A stretch of 41,229 bases of DNA from Clostridia bacterium (GCA_017531925.1 JAFXKD010000012.1:1-41229), one strand, 5' to 3'. Shown: positions 8,466 through 17,347, counted from the stretch's first letter. Made by a program: numbers and translations. Notes: generated from the letters alone by a model not told the origin.

Positions 8466-9509
8466 TTCAGCAGTTGTGTATTCGGGGCAATTTTCAAGCG
8501 TGTCGAAGTAATAGCCCTCATCTATAAGATGGTCAAGGATATCGGGAAGCACGTCGGTCATTGCCTTTTTATCGTGCATCAAAAGGATCAGCGGCTTATT
8601 TTTGCCCTTTGCGCCTTCAAGGCCTTCCTTCACCGAGCGCATAAAGTAATCCTTGTCGCTCTCGCCCGCAAGACGGTAGCTGTCATCCGCATCGTTGGTA
8701 AGGATCGTCCAATCGTAAACCTTGTAGCCCTCTCCCCTTATAGCATTGATGTATTCGAGCGATTCATCGCCAAAAATAATACCGTTGCTCTCCGTTCCGC
8801 CGGGAAAACGTATGTATTTTCCGATCGAGCCATATTTATCCTTGCCCAATATGTTTTCAAGAGCCGACTCAAATTCCTTCACGTCGGAGATAAAATCGTC
8901 GGTCGAATCGTATATCTTTCCAAAATCGTGACTGTAGCTGTGGCACGCGATAAGATGTCCCTTTTCGTAAAGCTCATTTACAAAATGAGATCTGTCATTC
9001 TTTACCATCTGATATCCCGCAAGGAAGAACGTAGCCTTCACGCCGTACTCGTCAAGAACGTCGAGCAACTCCTCGGTTGTGTAATACACAGTCATATCAA
9101 GATCGTATCTTACCATCGGCCCGTCGTCAAAGGTGAGATATATCACCTTGTCCGTGCCCACCTCGTTTGCGTGCAACTTAACGGTCGTGCCTATTTCATA
9201 GAGCCTTTTGCCGTCCTCGTCCTTGCCCGTGTATTCGACCCTCTCAACACGGTTCGCAACGCGCGACTGCGTGGGGATCACCTCGTATGAGATATCGAGC
9301 GAATCAAGCGTCTCCTTCGCACTCTCAAGAGGCATATTTTCAAGAGCGGGAAGCTCCATATACTGCGTCTGCGGATCGGTATTTGCCGCCGGATATTCAA
9401 GATTGTTCATAAGAGTCAAGGCAAGCACGAGCATTATCAGCACAAGCACGCTAAGCACCGTGACAAGCTTCATCGTCTCAACCTGATCCTTCTTAAAATT
9501 ACGGTTCAT
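8463..9509 (-). CDS. Membrane-anchored polysaccharide deacetylase with PASTA-like N-terminal domain
   Basis: 348 aa. Residues ~13-34 form an uncleaved signal anchor. Residues ~52-115 look like one PASTA repeat (LPALENMPLESAKETLDSL, ending in GTTVKL), a fold that binds peptidoglycan or its precursors. The NodB domain follows: TFDDGP (126-131), metal ligands in HSYSH (190-194), RFPGG (234-238) and LLMHD near the C-terminus. All catalytic motifs are intact, so it should remove acetyl groups from peptidoglycan or another extracellular N-acetyl polymer. It is transcribed alone from a promoter at 9548-9576 and shares a terminator with pflA. The PASTA assignment is by pattern and less certain than the NodB call. 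Confidence 0.93.
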   Translation of the reverse strand: MNRNFKKDQVETMKLVTVLSVLVLIMLVLALTLMNNLEYPAANTDPQTQYMELPALENMPLESAKETLDSLDISYEVIPTQSRVANRVERVEYTGKDEDGKRLYEIGTTVKLHANEVGTDKVIYLTFDDGPMVRYDLDMTVYYTTEELLDVLDEYGVKATFFLAGYQMVKNDRSHFVNELYEKGHLIACHSYSHDFGKIYDSTDDFISDVKEFESALENILGKDKYGSIGKYIRFPGGTESNGIIFGDESLEYINAIRGEGYKVYDWTILTNDADDSYRLAGESDKDYFMRSVKEGLEGAKGKNKPLILLMHDKKAMTDVLPDILDHLIDEGYYFDTLENCPEYTTAE

Positions 9510-9547
9510 TTCGGTTTCCTTTACAAATTAATATCATTATCCTGCAT

Positions 9548-9576
9548 ATTGTACCATTTTTTAAAGAATTTTACAA
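9548..9576 (-). promoter_or_regulatory. Promoter of the deacetylase gene
   Basis: On the minus strand: TTGTAA (9576-9571), 17-bp spacer, TACAAT (9553-9548), about 40 bp upstream of the start codon. Confidence 0.65.
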
Positions 9577-9615
9577 TATAAATTTTAAAAAAGCGTGAAT
9601 ATTTTTCATAAAACC

Positions 9616-9644
9616 TTGAAAAACCAAAGCGAAAATGATAAAAT
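9616..9644 (+). promoter_or_regulatory. tldD promoter
   Basis: TTGAAA (9616-9621), 17-bp spacer, TAAAAT (9639-9644). It lies downstream of the in-frame ATG at 9595, which supports the later tldD start at 9685. Confidence 0.65.
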
Positions 9645-9684
9645 AAATCCATATTATTTTATTTTTCACCAAGGAGGTAATAAA

Positions 9685-11088
9685 ATGAATTTTTCTGAAT
9701 TCTTAAATTCAAGAAGGGATGCGTGCCGCGCTCTCGTTTCTGAGCTTGGCAAGAACTTTGCCTACGTAACGGTGCTAGGCTCGGACGTCAAATCCACAGC
9801 GATACGCGTCAACCGTAACACCTCGGATATAGGCGAGGGCGGAGCGGCTGAATGCGGCTTCGTTGTAAAGATGCATAACGGTCGCGCCTTCTTTGAATAT
9901 TCACTTGACGATATCACGGGCGATATCCCCGCTCTTGCGAAGAGGATAGTCGATTCCGTAAAGGTGGAGGACTCGATTATTGATAAAGAGATCTCCGTAA
10001 AGCTCCCCGCAGATGAGTCAATGGTAAGATCCTTCTCACGTGAGTGCGATTTCGATAATTATTCCGATGAGGAGCTTCTTAAAAAATGCACGGAGATACG
10101 CGACGCCATTCTTTCAAAGAGCGATAAGCTTCTTAATGCAATGGTAGCTATAATGCCCTTCACCGTTTCAAAGCTCTTCATATCCAAGAACCGCGAGCTT
10201 GACCAGTTCTATTCCTGGGTAAACGTTATGGCTGTGGGAGTTTACCGCGACAGCGGTAAAATGGTTATGGCGCGCGAGGGCACTTACTCCAACCTTATGA
10301 GCGAGGCTCTTGCCGAGATGCCCTCACACCTTGACAGACTCGTGGAAAAATGCGAAAAGCTTGCAAATGCAAAGCCCATAGTACCCGGTGTTTATGACGT
10401 TATCACGGATCCCTCCATTTCGGGACTTATCGCGCACGAGGCATTCGGCCACGGCGTTGAGATGGATCAGTTCGTTAAGGACAGAGCGCTCGCAAAGCAT
10501 TACGTCGGCGACTACGTAGCATCCCCCATCTGCAATATGCACGACGGCGCGGCGGCTACCTTCTCCACGGCATCATATTTCTTTGACGACGACGGAGTTT
10601 TAGCTCACGATACGCAGATAATCAAGGACGGAATACTCGTCGCGGGCATCTCAGACCTCGTTTCCGCAACCGAGCTTGGCACGGAGCCCACGGGTAACGG
10701 TCGCCGTCAGTCCTATAAGAGAAAGGCTTACTCCCGTATGACAAACACCTTTTTCTCTCCCGGTAAGGATAAGCTTGAGGATATGATAGCATCCATAAAG
10801 CACGGCTATATGCTTTTTGAAACTAATAACGGTATGGAGGACCCCAAGAACTGGCAGATCCAATGCACCGCCGAATACGGAATCGAGATAATCGACGGCA
10901 AGCTCACGGATAATTACGTTTCCCCCGTGGTAATGAGCGGAAGCGTACCCGAGCTTCTCAAGTCCATCTCAATGGTCTCCGACGATTTCAAGATCATCGG
11001 CGCAGGAAGCTGCGGTAAGGGATATAAGGAATGGGTACGCGTTTCCGACGGCGGACCCGCATTGAAGGTGAGGGTGAAATTGGCATGA
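9685..11088 (+). CDS. tldD: TldD family metalloprotease subunit
   Basis: 467 aa. It carries the zinc-binding HExxxH signature as HEAFGH (residues 251-256) within SGLIAHEAFGHGVEMDQF, plus the family's ATEL(G)TEPTGNGRR and later GAGSCGKGYKEW segments. TldD pairs with TldE/PmbA to form a heterodimeric protease that degrades unfolded peptides and matures modified peptides in other bacteria. The start at ATG 9685 is chosen because AAGGAGG (9671-9677) precedes it; the frame stays open back to 9595, but that ATG has no binding site and lies upstream of the predicted promoter. It overlaps the next gene by ATGA. No peptide precursor gene is visible beside it. Confidence 0.95.
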   Translation: MNFSEFLNSRRDACRALVSELGKNFAYVTVLGSDVKSTAIRVNRNTSDIGEGGAAECGFVVKMHNGRAFFEYSLDDITGDIPALAKRIVDSVKVEDSIIDKEISVKLPADESMVRSFSRECDFDNYSDEELLKKCTEIRDAILSKSDKLLNAMVAIMPFTVSKLFISKNRELDQFYSWVNVMAVGVYRDSGKMVMAREGTYSNLMSEALAEMPSHLDRLVEKCEKLANAKPIVPGVYDVITDPSISGLIAHEAFGHGVEMDQFVKDRALAKHYVGDYVASPICNMHDGAAATFSTASYFFDDDGVLAHDTQIIKDGILVAGISDLVSATELGTEPTGNGRRQSYKRKAYSRMTNTFFSPGKDKLEDMIASIKHGYMLFETNNGMEDPKNWQIQCTAEYGIEIIDGKLTDNYVSPVVMSGSVPELLKSISMVSDDFKIIGAGSCGKGYKEWVRVSDGGPALKVRVKLA

Positions 11089-12359
11089 TGAACAGAGTTA
11101 TAAATATACTTAAAAGCACAAGCGGAATATCCGATTGGAAGGTAAATTCCACAAAAACGGAGTCAACGGAGCTTTTCTTCGTTCACAAGAGCCTTGAGAC
11201 CGTCAGAAGCACGGATACCACCGACCTTAAGGTAACGGTTTACGTAGCGCACGACGGTGCTCTCGGTGAAGCGAGCTTTTCCGTATATTCATCCTATAAT
11301 GATGAAAAGATCGCGGAAGAGATCGAAAAAGCAAAGAAAAAAGCGGGCATAATTGCAAATCAGAGCTATTCTCTGCCCGAAAACGAGAGCGGAGAGTACG
11401 CGGCAAATTCAAATTTTGCAGACTACGACCCCCGCAAGCTCGCATCCCTTATCGCAGAAGCGGTATTTGAAGCCGACTGCACAGAGGGCGGCTCGCTCAA
11501 CGCGACCGAGATATTCGTATATCGCGACACAGTGACCGTAAAGAACAGCCGCGGCATCGATAAAACACAGATAAAATATCGCGCTATGGTTGAGACCATC
11601 CCCACCTTTAACGGTGAGGAGAGCGTTGAGCTTTACGAACAGTACAATTTCACGGAATTTGACCGTGAAGCAATCACCGCGGAGATTTCAAAAAGGATGC
11701 GCGAGGTTCGTGACAGATACGAGGCAAAGCCTCCCGTGGAAAAGCTCGTTTGCCCCGTTGTTCTGGATGCTCCCGAGCTTGAGCAGCTCGTGGGCAACTA
11801 TATTGGAAGCCTTAATTTCTCGTCCGTATATCAGCACTCAAACGCGTTCTCCGTTGGTGACGATATCCAGAAGGATGCAAAGGGCGACCGCCTTACTCTC
11901 TCAATGCGCGGCAGGATCATAGGCAGCGTTCGTTCGTCCGCCTTTGACGGCGACGGCGTAACACTTGTTGACCGTGAGATAATCAAGGACGGCGTTGGGG
12001 TGGCTCTTTGGGGCGGTACGAGATTTGCTCAGTATCTCGGCGAAGCTCCCACGGGAAACCTCGGTTGTATATCCCTCGCGTGCGGAACTCTTACCGACGA
12101 AGAAAAAAGAAAAGCACCCTATTTCAGATGCGCATCAATGTCGGGACTTCAAGTCGATATCTATAACGATTATATCGGCGGCGAGGTACGTCTCGGCTAT
12201 TATTTCGACGGTGAGCGAGAGATCCCCGTAACGGGTATCTCCATCAGCGGTAAGCTCAGCACCGCTATCGCGAATATGCGCCTTTCAAACGAAGCGACCA
12301 CCTATGAGGACTACAACGGCCCTAAGTGCGCGCTCCTTAACGGCATCGAAATTGTATAA
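11085..12359 (+). CDS. pmbA: TldE/PmbA family protease partner subunit
   Basis: 424 aa, homologous in layout to TldD but lacking HExxxH, as expected for the TldE/PmbA subunit. Recognisable parts are EELAEEIEKAKKKA-like N-terminal helices, a PVVLDAPELEQLVG-type segment, GDRLTLSMRGRIIGSVRSSA and APTGNLG. It starts at ATG 11085 (or the next codon, 11088), where ATG overlaps the tldD stop in an ATGA junction, giving coupled translation. The two subunits would assemble as a TldDE protease. The gene ends in a strong terminator. The frame is open upstream to 11031, but that extension would run 57 bp into tldD. Confidence 0.94.
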   Translation: MMNRVINILKSTSGISDWKVNSTKTESTELFFVHKSLETVRSTDTTDLKVTVYVAHDGALGEASFSVYSSYNDEKIAEEIEKAKKKAGIIANQSYSLPENESGEYAANSNFADYDPRKLASLIAEAVFEADCTEGGSLNATEIFVYRDTVTVKNSRGIDKTQIKYRAMVETIPTFNGEESVELYEQYNFTEFDREAITAEISKRMREVRDRYEAKPPVEKLVCPVVLDAPELEQLVGNYIGSLNFSSVYQHSNAFSVGDDIQKDAKGDRLTLSMRGRIIGSVRSSAFDGDGVTLVDREIIKDGVGVALWGGTRFAQYLGEAPTGNLGCISLACGTLTDEEKRKAPYFRCASMSGLQVDIYNDYIGGEVRLGYYFDGEREIPVTGISISGKLSTAIANMRLSNEATTYEDYNGPKCALLNGIEIV

Positions 12360-12363
12360 ACCC

Positions 12364-12392
12364 AAAACCACCTCGCAAGAGGTGGTTTTTTA
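12364..12392 (+). terminator. Terminator after pmbA
   Basis: AAAACCACCTC, GCAA loop, GAGGTGGTTTT, then a T run. A second GTTCTTTTTT/AAAAAAGAAC hairpin follows at 12412-12433. Confidence 0.9.
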
Positions 12393-12497
12393 AGTTAGTT
12401 AGATAAGGATCGTTCTTTTTTAAAAAAAAGAACCAAAAAACTTTTATAGCGCTTTGCCCGACAGCCATATAGTCTGCACTAACTCCACTAAATCCGC

Positions 12498-12572
12498 GCA
12501 AATTGTGTTGCGGAGCAACACGAAAAGATTTTTAAAGCATTTTTACAGGCGCTTTAAAAATCTGCAATTTGC
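12498..12572 (+). repeat. Family-A structured repeat, copy A4
   Basis: 75 bp closed by GCAAATT (12498-12504) and AATTTGC (12566-12572). Hairpin 1 is GTGTTGC-GGA-GCAACAC. Hairpin 2 is GATTTTTAAAGC...GCTTTAAAAATC (12 bp), quite unlike hairpin 2 of the other copies but fully paired. Confidence 0.78.
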
Positions 12573-13473
12573 TACTGTGCGAATAGCCATATAAAACGCA
12601 GAATGGCTACGCACTAACTCGTGTAGGGGTCGACGGTCTCGCCTGCGGGCTCGGTCCACTCGCGTTCTAACAGTCCCCCGGACTGTTATTCATTACGCTC
12701 GTGCCGCTTCGCTACCCCGACGACCCGAGCAAACCTCCGCCCACCGCGAACGCCCCATCAACACGTCATCGCGCCGCGCGTAGAATTTTGTGGTTATCCC
12801 AAATAATAGTGGCGCGCCAGCAAAATGGCTATACGTCATCCTGAGCGCTGGGGTTCCCCGAAGTGAGCAACGCGAGCTTTGGGGGTTCGCAGCGGGGGCA
12901 ACGCCCGAGACGAAGTTTTGGAAGTGGAGCATCGCGGAACGGACAAAACCAAGCGCTTGGCGCGCAGGGATCTACGAAGAAGTCTTTGTGACTTTCCATA
13001 GACAAAGTTACTTTCCTCCCGCAAACCGGCGGGAGCAAGCCCCCGCCCTACGTTGAGGGCAACGGTACAACCCTTGCCTCCCTCTGTCGAGGGAGGAGAT
13101 TTTCGAAGAAAATCGGAGGGCGTTTTTAAAGAAAACAATGAGGACCACGAAGTGGTGGTGGGAGAGTTTTAAAGGCAAAGTTACTTTTCCCACGGATACG
13201 GGCGCACACAGTGCGCCCCTACAAGTTTGTACGGCTACCCAGCAACCCTGAAAGCCTACGCTAACTATTCCCCTCGGGGGTGAAGAGGTGAGCAAGTGAA
13301 AACATCACAGCGCGATGTTTTCACGATGCGAAGGAGCCAAAGCAAGAAGCTTTATGAGCGAATTATTCGCGAGATAAAGCGACTATGCGACGCGACCGAA
13401 GACCGCGAAAGCGGTCGGGGAGGGGGCGGGGCGTAGCGGGACGGATAACCCCCACGGCTACGCACTCTCAAAA

Positions 13474-13609
13474 CAAATTTTAGAAAAATCAAATCCCCAA
13501 TTTGATTTTTCGTAGCTTTGAAGTAGCAATACCGACTGTCGTGCTTGCACGTAAGGGCGGGATTGATGCTTCAAAACCGCCAATTCGCTCGCGAATGGGC
13601 GAAAATTTG
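13474..13609 (+). repeat. Family-B 136-nt structured repeat, copy B1
   Basis: Closed by CAAATTTT (13474-13481) and AAAATTTG (13602-13609). Inside are P2 AAAAATCAAAT/ATTTGATTTTT (11 bp, 13484-13510); P3, with base TTTGAAG/CTTCAAA and apex CGTGC-TT-GCACG; and P4 CGCCAATTCGC/GCGAATGGGCG with one A-G mismatch (13578-13601). It is preceded by a CACGGCTAC flank shared with the other copies. Confidence 0.85.
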
Positions 13610-13779
13610 TGCCGACTCAGCATCAACCAAGCGATCGTTTTGCCTACTTTTTCCAAAAGTAGGCGCCCAAGCGGCGCGAGCGATCCAAAATCAAACTCTC
13701 TTCCCCAAAAATACAAATAAATAACGCATATTTTGCACCCACAGTAGAATTTTTGCACTTTATTTTGCACCTTTTACCC

Positions 13780-13808
13780 TTTACAAGCATAAATTTTTGC
13801 TGTATAAT
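13780..13808 (+). promoter_or_regulatory. Promoter of the SPFH gene pair
   Basis: TTTACA (13780-13785), 17-bp spacer, TATAAT (13803-13808), about 38 bp upstream of the first start codon. Confidence 0.75.
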
Positions 13809-13846
13809 AAAAGCATCAAAACAAAACGAAGAAAGGATTTAAAATT

Positions 13847-14914
13847 ATGATCGTTTTATTAATCGCAGCGGCACTTGTTGCCGGCACAGTAATTTTCGCG
13901 ATTTTCGCTGCCAAGAAAAAGAATTCCACGGGCAAGCTTCCCGTAATTCCCACAGCACTTGCTGTAATTTTTGCAATCGCGCTCTGCATAGTTCCCATGT
14001 CAATTCACATTGTTGAAACGGGCGAGATAGCAGTCGTCAAGCACATGGGTGAGGCTCGCGCCGTAAAGACTGCGGGTATGCACTTTGACCTTTGGATCAC
14101 AGAGCAGTATGATTACTATGACGCAAAGGTTCAGAACGTTGAGATAACCACACAGGCTTATTCAAGCGACGCGCAGACTATGGATATCGCAATGACGCTC
14201 CAGTTCCAGATCTCAACCGAAAAGGCAATCGAGATCGCAAAGCAATACGGTAATCTCGACGCGCTTGAGAGCAGGATCGAGGCAATCGCCGTAGAAAAAA
14301 CCAAATCCGTGCTTTCATCCTACAAGGCTATGGATATCATCTCCGACCGTGCTTCTATGTCACCGAGAGTTGAAGACGCTATCATCGGAGCGATCACGGA
14401 TGAATATTTTGTAAACGTATCAACCGTAGTTCTCACAAATATTGATTTCTCAACCGCATTCGAAAAGGCTGTTGAGGAAAAAATGATCGCCGAGCAGAAG
14501 AAACTCCAGGCGGAGTACGAGAACGAAATGAAGATCGCTGCCGCAGAGGCAGAGGCTAAGGCGGCAATTCAGAAGGCTGAGGGTGCTGCTCAGGCAGAGC
14601 TTATCGCTGCCGAAGCACAGCGCGACGCGCAGGTAGAGCTTGCTCGTGCAGAGGCGATATCCATTCAGCTCAAATCCGTCGAGATCGCCCGTGCGCTCGG
14701 ATTTAATATAATTGAGAGCGAGGGTGTAAACGAGGACGGTATTGCCGTTATCGAATACACAATCGACTTCACAGGAAAGAGCGAAGAAGAGATCGCGCTC
14801 ATCACGGATTACATAAAATATATGGAATACCTTGCTAAATGGGACGGCAAGCTTCCCACAGTTATGAGCGGTGACGGCGCAAGCATTATGATCCCCGTCG
14901 ATCCTCAGGCTTAA
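13847..14914 (+). CDS. SPFH/Band-7 (prohibitin-like) membrane protein
   Basis: 355 aa. Two N-terminal hydrophobic segments (residues ~2-22 and ~36-54) anchor it. The SPFH domain follows (VETGEIAVVKHMGEARAV, then TQAYSSDAQTMDIAMTLQFQ, to about residue 215). Next comes a long Ala/Glu-rich coiled coil (~220-285) with repeated AEAEAKA / EAQRDAQVE patterns, and a C-terminal acidic tail. Such proteins oligomerise into membrane microdomain scaffolds. Start ATG 13847 follows AAAGGA. A flotillin-like gene lies 66 bp downstream, so the two probably form one transcript and may co-assemble. No NfeD-type partner, common beside bacterial flotillins, is present. Confidence 0.9.
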   Translation: MIVLLIAAALVAGTVIFAIFAAKKKNSTGKLPVIPTALAVIFAIALCIVPMSIHIVETGEIAVVKHMGEARAVKTAGMHFDLWITEQYDYYDAKVQNVEITTQAYSSDAQTMDIAMTLQFQISTEKAIEIAKQYGNLDALESRIEAIAVEKTKSVLSSYKAMDIISDRASMSPRVEDAIIGAITDEYFVNVSTVVLTNIDFSTAFEKAVEEKMIAEQKKLQAEYENEMKIAAAEAEAKAAIQKAEGAAQAELIAAEAQRDAQVELARAEAISIQLKSVEIARALGFNIIESEGVNEDGIAVIEYTIDFTGKSEEEIALITDYIKYMEYLAKWDGKLPTVMSGDGASIMIPVDPQA

Positions 14915-14980
14915 TTTTGACGATATAATATCAGGGGTTCTCCCCGAAGAAAAACACTAAAACTGAAAAGGAGAAAAACT

Positions 14981-16384
14981 ATGCCATTCATTCCAATCAT
15001 TGTTGTTACCGTTATAATTCTTATGGCAATACTATTCGTTGCGGTCGGATATCTCAAAGCACCGCCCGACCAGGCTTACATAATTTCCGGTCTCGGACCC
15101 AAGAGAATACTCGTTGGTAAAGCGGGCTGGCACATTCCCTTCTTTGAGAGAGTCGATAAGCTCTCCTTGAGAGTAATGCAGATCGACATCAAAACGTCCG
15201 AGTCTATCCCCACAAATGAATTTATCAACGTTCGCGTGGACGGTGTTGCAAACGTAAAGATCTCCTCCGACCCCGCAATGCTTGAAAGATCCTCAGAAGC
15301 GTTGCTCAATAAGAATACCGCTGAGATCATAGCTATCGTTACTCAGGTTATGGAGGGTAACCTCCGTGAGATCGTCGGCGCCGTAGGACTTAAGGATATG
15401 GTTCAGGACAGACAGGGCGTTGCCAAGAAGATAACCGAAAACGTAGTTCCCGATATGGAAAAGCTCGGTATCGAAGTAGTAAACTTCAACATTCAGAACT
15501 TTACCGACAGCGCAAATACAATTGAAAATCTCGGTATCGACAACGTTGAGAAGATCCGCAAGGACGCTCAGATAGCAAAGGCTAACGCGCAGAGAGACAT
15601 CTCCATCGCAGAGGCTCAGGCTCGCCAGGAGACCAATAAGGTGCAGGTAGAGGTAGATAAGGCTATCGCAAGACAGAACGCAGATCTCTCCATCGCGCAG
15701 TCCGAAATGCAGAAGGAAGCCGACATCAAGCGCGCAGAAGCGGACGCGGCTTACGCTATTCAGCACCAGTCACAGAGAAAGACCATCGAGATCGAGACCG
15801 AAAACGCGAATATCGCAAAGGCTGCCAAGGAGGCAGAGCTTGCCGAACAGCGCATAGCGATCAAGGAAAGAGAGCTTGACGCGCAGATCCGTAAGCAGGC
15901 TGACGCTATGAAGTATAAGCTCGAGCGCGAGGCGGAGGCTGACCTTATCCGCAGAACTAAAGAGGCTGAGGCAAGCAGGATCGAAGCCGAGCAGGCTGCG
16001 ATCGCGCGCAAGGCGGAGGCTGAGGCTCTTAAATATTCAATGGAGCAGGAGGCTGCGGGTATCCGTGCCAAGGGACTTGCAGAGGCTGAGGCTATTGAAA
16101 AGAAGGCAGAGGCTCAGAAGAAGATGGGCGAAGCATCCGTTCTTGAGATGTACCTCGCAGCTCTTCCCGAGATCGTTAAAAACGCCGCAGAGCCCCTTTC
16201 TAAGACCGATAAGATCGTTATGTACGGCGATGGTAATTCAACTAAGCTTATGAAGGACGTTATGTCCTCCACAAATCAGATCTTTGAAGGAGTTAAAGAG
16301 GCAACCGGACTTGATATGCAGTCAATGATCAGCGGATTCGTTGGCGGCAAGGCTGCAAGCGACTCAAATAATTTCAATAAATAA
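14981..16384 (+). CDS. Flotillin-like SPFH protein
   Basis: 467 aa. One N-terminal hydrophobic segment (~residues 5-25) is followed by an SPFH domain (VGKAGWHIPFFERVDKLSLR, ESIPTNEFINVRVDGVANVK) and then a very long EA-rich coiled coil (~200-400: AEAQARQ, REAEADLIRRTKEAEASR), which is the flotillin hallmark. The C-terminal ~60 residues end in a Gly/Ser-rich tail. It likely organises membrane lipid domains. AAAGGAG precedes the ATG. It sits second in a two-gene unit ending at a strong terminator. The length and architecture are typical of bacterial FloA/FloT/YuaG-type proteins; which subgroup it belongs to cannot be settled by eye. Confidence 0.92.
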   Translation: MPFIPIIVVTVIILMAILFVAVGYLKAPPDQAYIISGLGPKRILVGKAGWHIPFFERVDKLSLRVMQIDIKTSESIPTNEFINVRVDGVANVKISSDPAMLERSSEALLNKNTAEIIAIVTQVMEGNLREIVGAVGLKDMVQDRQGVAKKITENVVPDMEKLGIEVVNFNIQNFTDSANTIENLGIDNVEKIRKDAQIAKANAQRDISIAEAQARQETNKVQVEVDKAIARQNADLSIAQSEMQKEADIKRAEADAAYAIQHQSQRKTIEIETENANIAKAAKEAELAEQRIAIKERELDAQIRKQADAMKYKLEREAEADLIRRTKEAEASRIEAEQAAIARKAEAEALKYSMEQEAAGIRAKGLAEAEAIEKKAEAQKKMGEASVLEMYLAALPEIVKNAAEPLSKTDKIVMYGDGNSTKLMKDVMSSTNQIFEGVKEATGLDMQSMISGFVGGKAASDSNNFNK

Positions 16385-16390
16385 GAATTA

Positions 16391-16430
16391 AAGTGCCGAC
16401 TCAAAAGAGTCGGCACTTTTTTATTTTTAT
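16391..16430 (+). terminator. Terminator between the flotillin gene and the convergent pflX-type gene
   Basis: AAGTGCCGACTC, AAAA loop, GAGTCGGCACTT, then a T-rich tail (TTTTTATTTTT). Confidence 0.9.
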
Positions 16431-16434
16431 CATT

Positions 16435-17316
16435 CTATTTATCAAACCTCGGCGTAAACTCCTTTTTAGCGGACTCCCTGCCCTGCGAAAAGCCGTCAAA
16501 GCCAAGGGAGAGCGCGTAATTCAGCACGTCCTCGTATTCAAAGCTCGTAAGACGCCTCTTGAGATTTTTGGGCGCATCCGCATCCGCAAAATCGGTCGTG
16601 TATTGACGCATAAGCGAAAGAGTGACCTCACCAGCGGGCAGAATTTCCGAAATGCATTTCAAAACTGCCTTCGAGTCCTCTCGGCACGCGGGCAGGACTA
16701 AGTGGCGCACTATGAGCCCGCGCACAGCGATCCCCTTTTCATCAAGCACTAATTTTCCAGCCTGACGGTGCATCTCACAGATCGCCTCACCCGCAATTCT
16801 TGCGTAGTCGGGCGATGCGGAATACGATCTCGCCAAATCTTCACCAAAATATTTGAAATCGGGCAAATAGACGTCAATAAGTCCGTCAAGCGCGCGCAAC
16901 GTGTCAAGACTCTCATATCCGCCGCAATTATAAACTATCGGGATGACTAACCCCTCTTTTTTCGCTTTCTCAAGCGTCCTTGCAATAAAGAAGGCATACG
17001 GCGTGGCGGTAACAAGATTGATATTGTGCGCGCCCCTGCCCTGAAGCTCAAGCATTTTTGCGATAAGCTCGTCCTCGGTGTATCGCTTTCCTGCGATCGA
17101 GCGGCTGATGTCCCTGTTCTGACAGAATACACACTTCAAATTACAGCCCGAAAAGAAGATCGCACCCGATCCTCCGCTACCGCTGATGCAGGGCTCCTCC
17201 CAGAAATGAAGATCGGCAGAGCCTATAACGTATTCGTTCGTAGCGCCGCAAAATCCGAGCTCGCCTGAATTCCTGTCCACCGCACAACCGCGCGGACACA
17301 TAAGACATTTCGCCAT
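16435..17316 (-). CDS. pflX: PflX-type radical SAM protein (PFL-activase homologue)
   Basis: 293 aa. The radical SAM CxxxCxxC motif is in FFSGCNLKCVFCQNRDIS (around residues 54-71). Extra N-terminal cysteines (CLMCPRGCAVDR, residues 4-15) and a downstream CGGYESL segment are features of the COG1313/PflX group rather than true PFL activases. Its substrate is not established for the family. Start ATG 17316 follows GGAGGCAGAGAG. It is transcribed alone from a consensus promoter (17348-17376), convergent with the flotillin pair and divergent from cinA. This is the second PFL-activase-like protein in the window; unlike pflA it has no glycyl radical enzyme beside it. Confidence 0.87.
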   Translation of the reverse strand: MAKCLMCPRGCAVDRNSGELGFCGATNEYVIGSADLHFWEEPCISGSGGSGAIFFSGCNLKCVFCQNRDISRSIAGKRYTEDELIAKMLELQGRGAHNINLVTATPYAFFIARTLEKAKKEGLVIPIVYNCGGYESLDTLRALDGLIDVYLPDFKYFGEDLARSYSASPDYARIAGEAICEMHRQAGKLVLDEKGIAVRGLIVRHLVLPACREDSKAVLKCISEILPAGEVTLSLMRQYTTDFADADAPKNLKRRLTSFEYEDVLNYALSLGFDGFSQGRESAKKEFTPRFDK

Positions 17317-17347
17317 CTCTCTGCCTCCTTTTCAAAACTTCACTCAA

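Larger units (their letters stand above)
12393..13779. other. 1.4-kb gene-free mosaic of dispersed repeats
   Basis: Short open frames occur on both strands, but none has a binding site or a recognisable product, and base composition is shaped by palindromes. From left to right: GTTC/GAAC hairpin (12412), family-A element (12498-12572), a GC-rich stretch, a GTCATCCTGAGCG...GGATCT segment (12836-12972) of a type seen across many bacterial genomes, GGCGGGAGC/GCCCCCGCC palindrome (around 13029), a CTCCCTC/GAGGGAG hairpin (around 13080), GGGCGCAC/GTGCGCCC (around 13200), GTGAAAACATC/GATGTTTTCAC (13296-13324), GACCGC-GAAA-GCGGTC (around 13402), then the 136-nt family-B element (13474-13609) and a GCCTACTTTT hairpin (13642-13664). 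I read it as a landing zone for non-coding repeats. Confidence 0.7.

Noticed and set aside
9595..9684. Upstream ATG extension of tldD
   Set aside because: It has no binding site, lies before the likely promoter, and AAGGAGG sits perfectly before ATG 9685.
12693..13295. Several overlapping frames of 70-100 codons
   Set aside because: They read through palindromic repeats, have no ribosome binding site and overlap each other in several frames.
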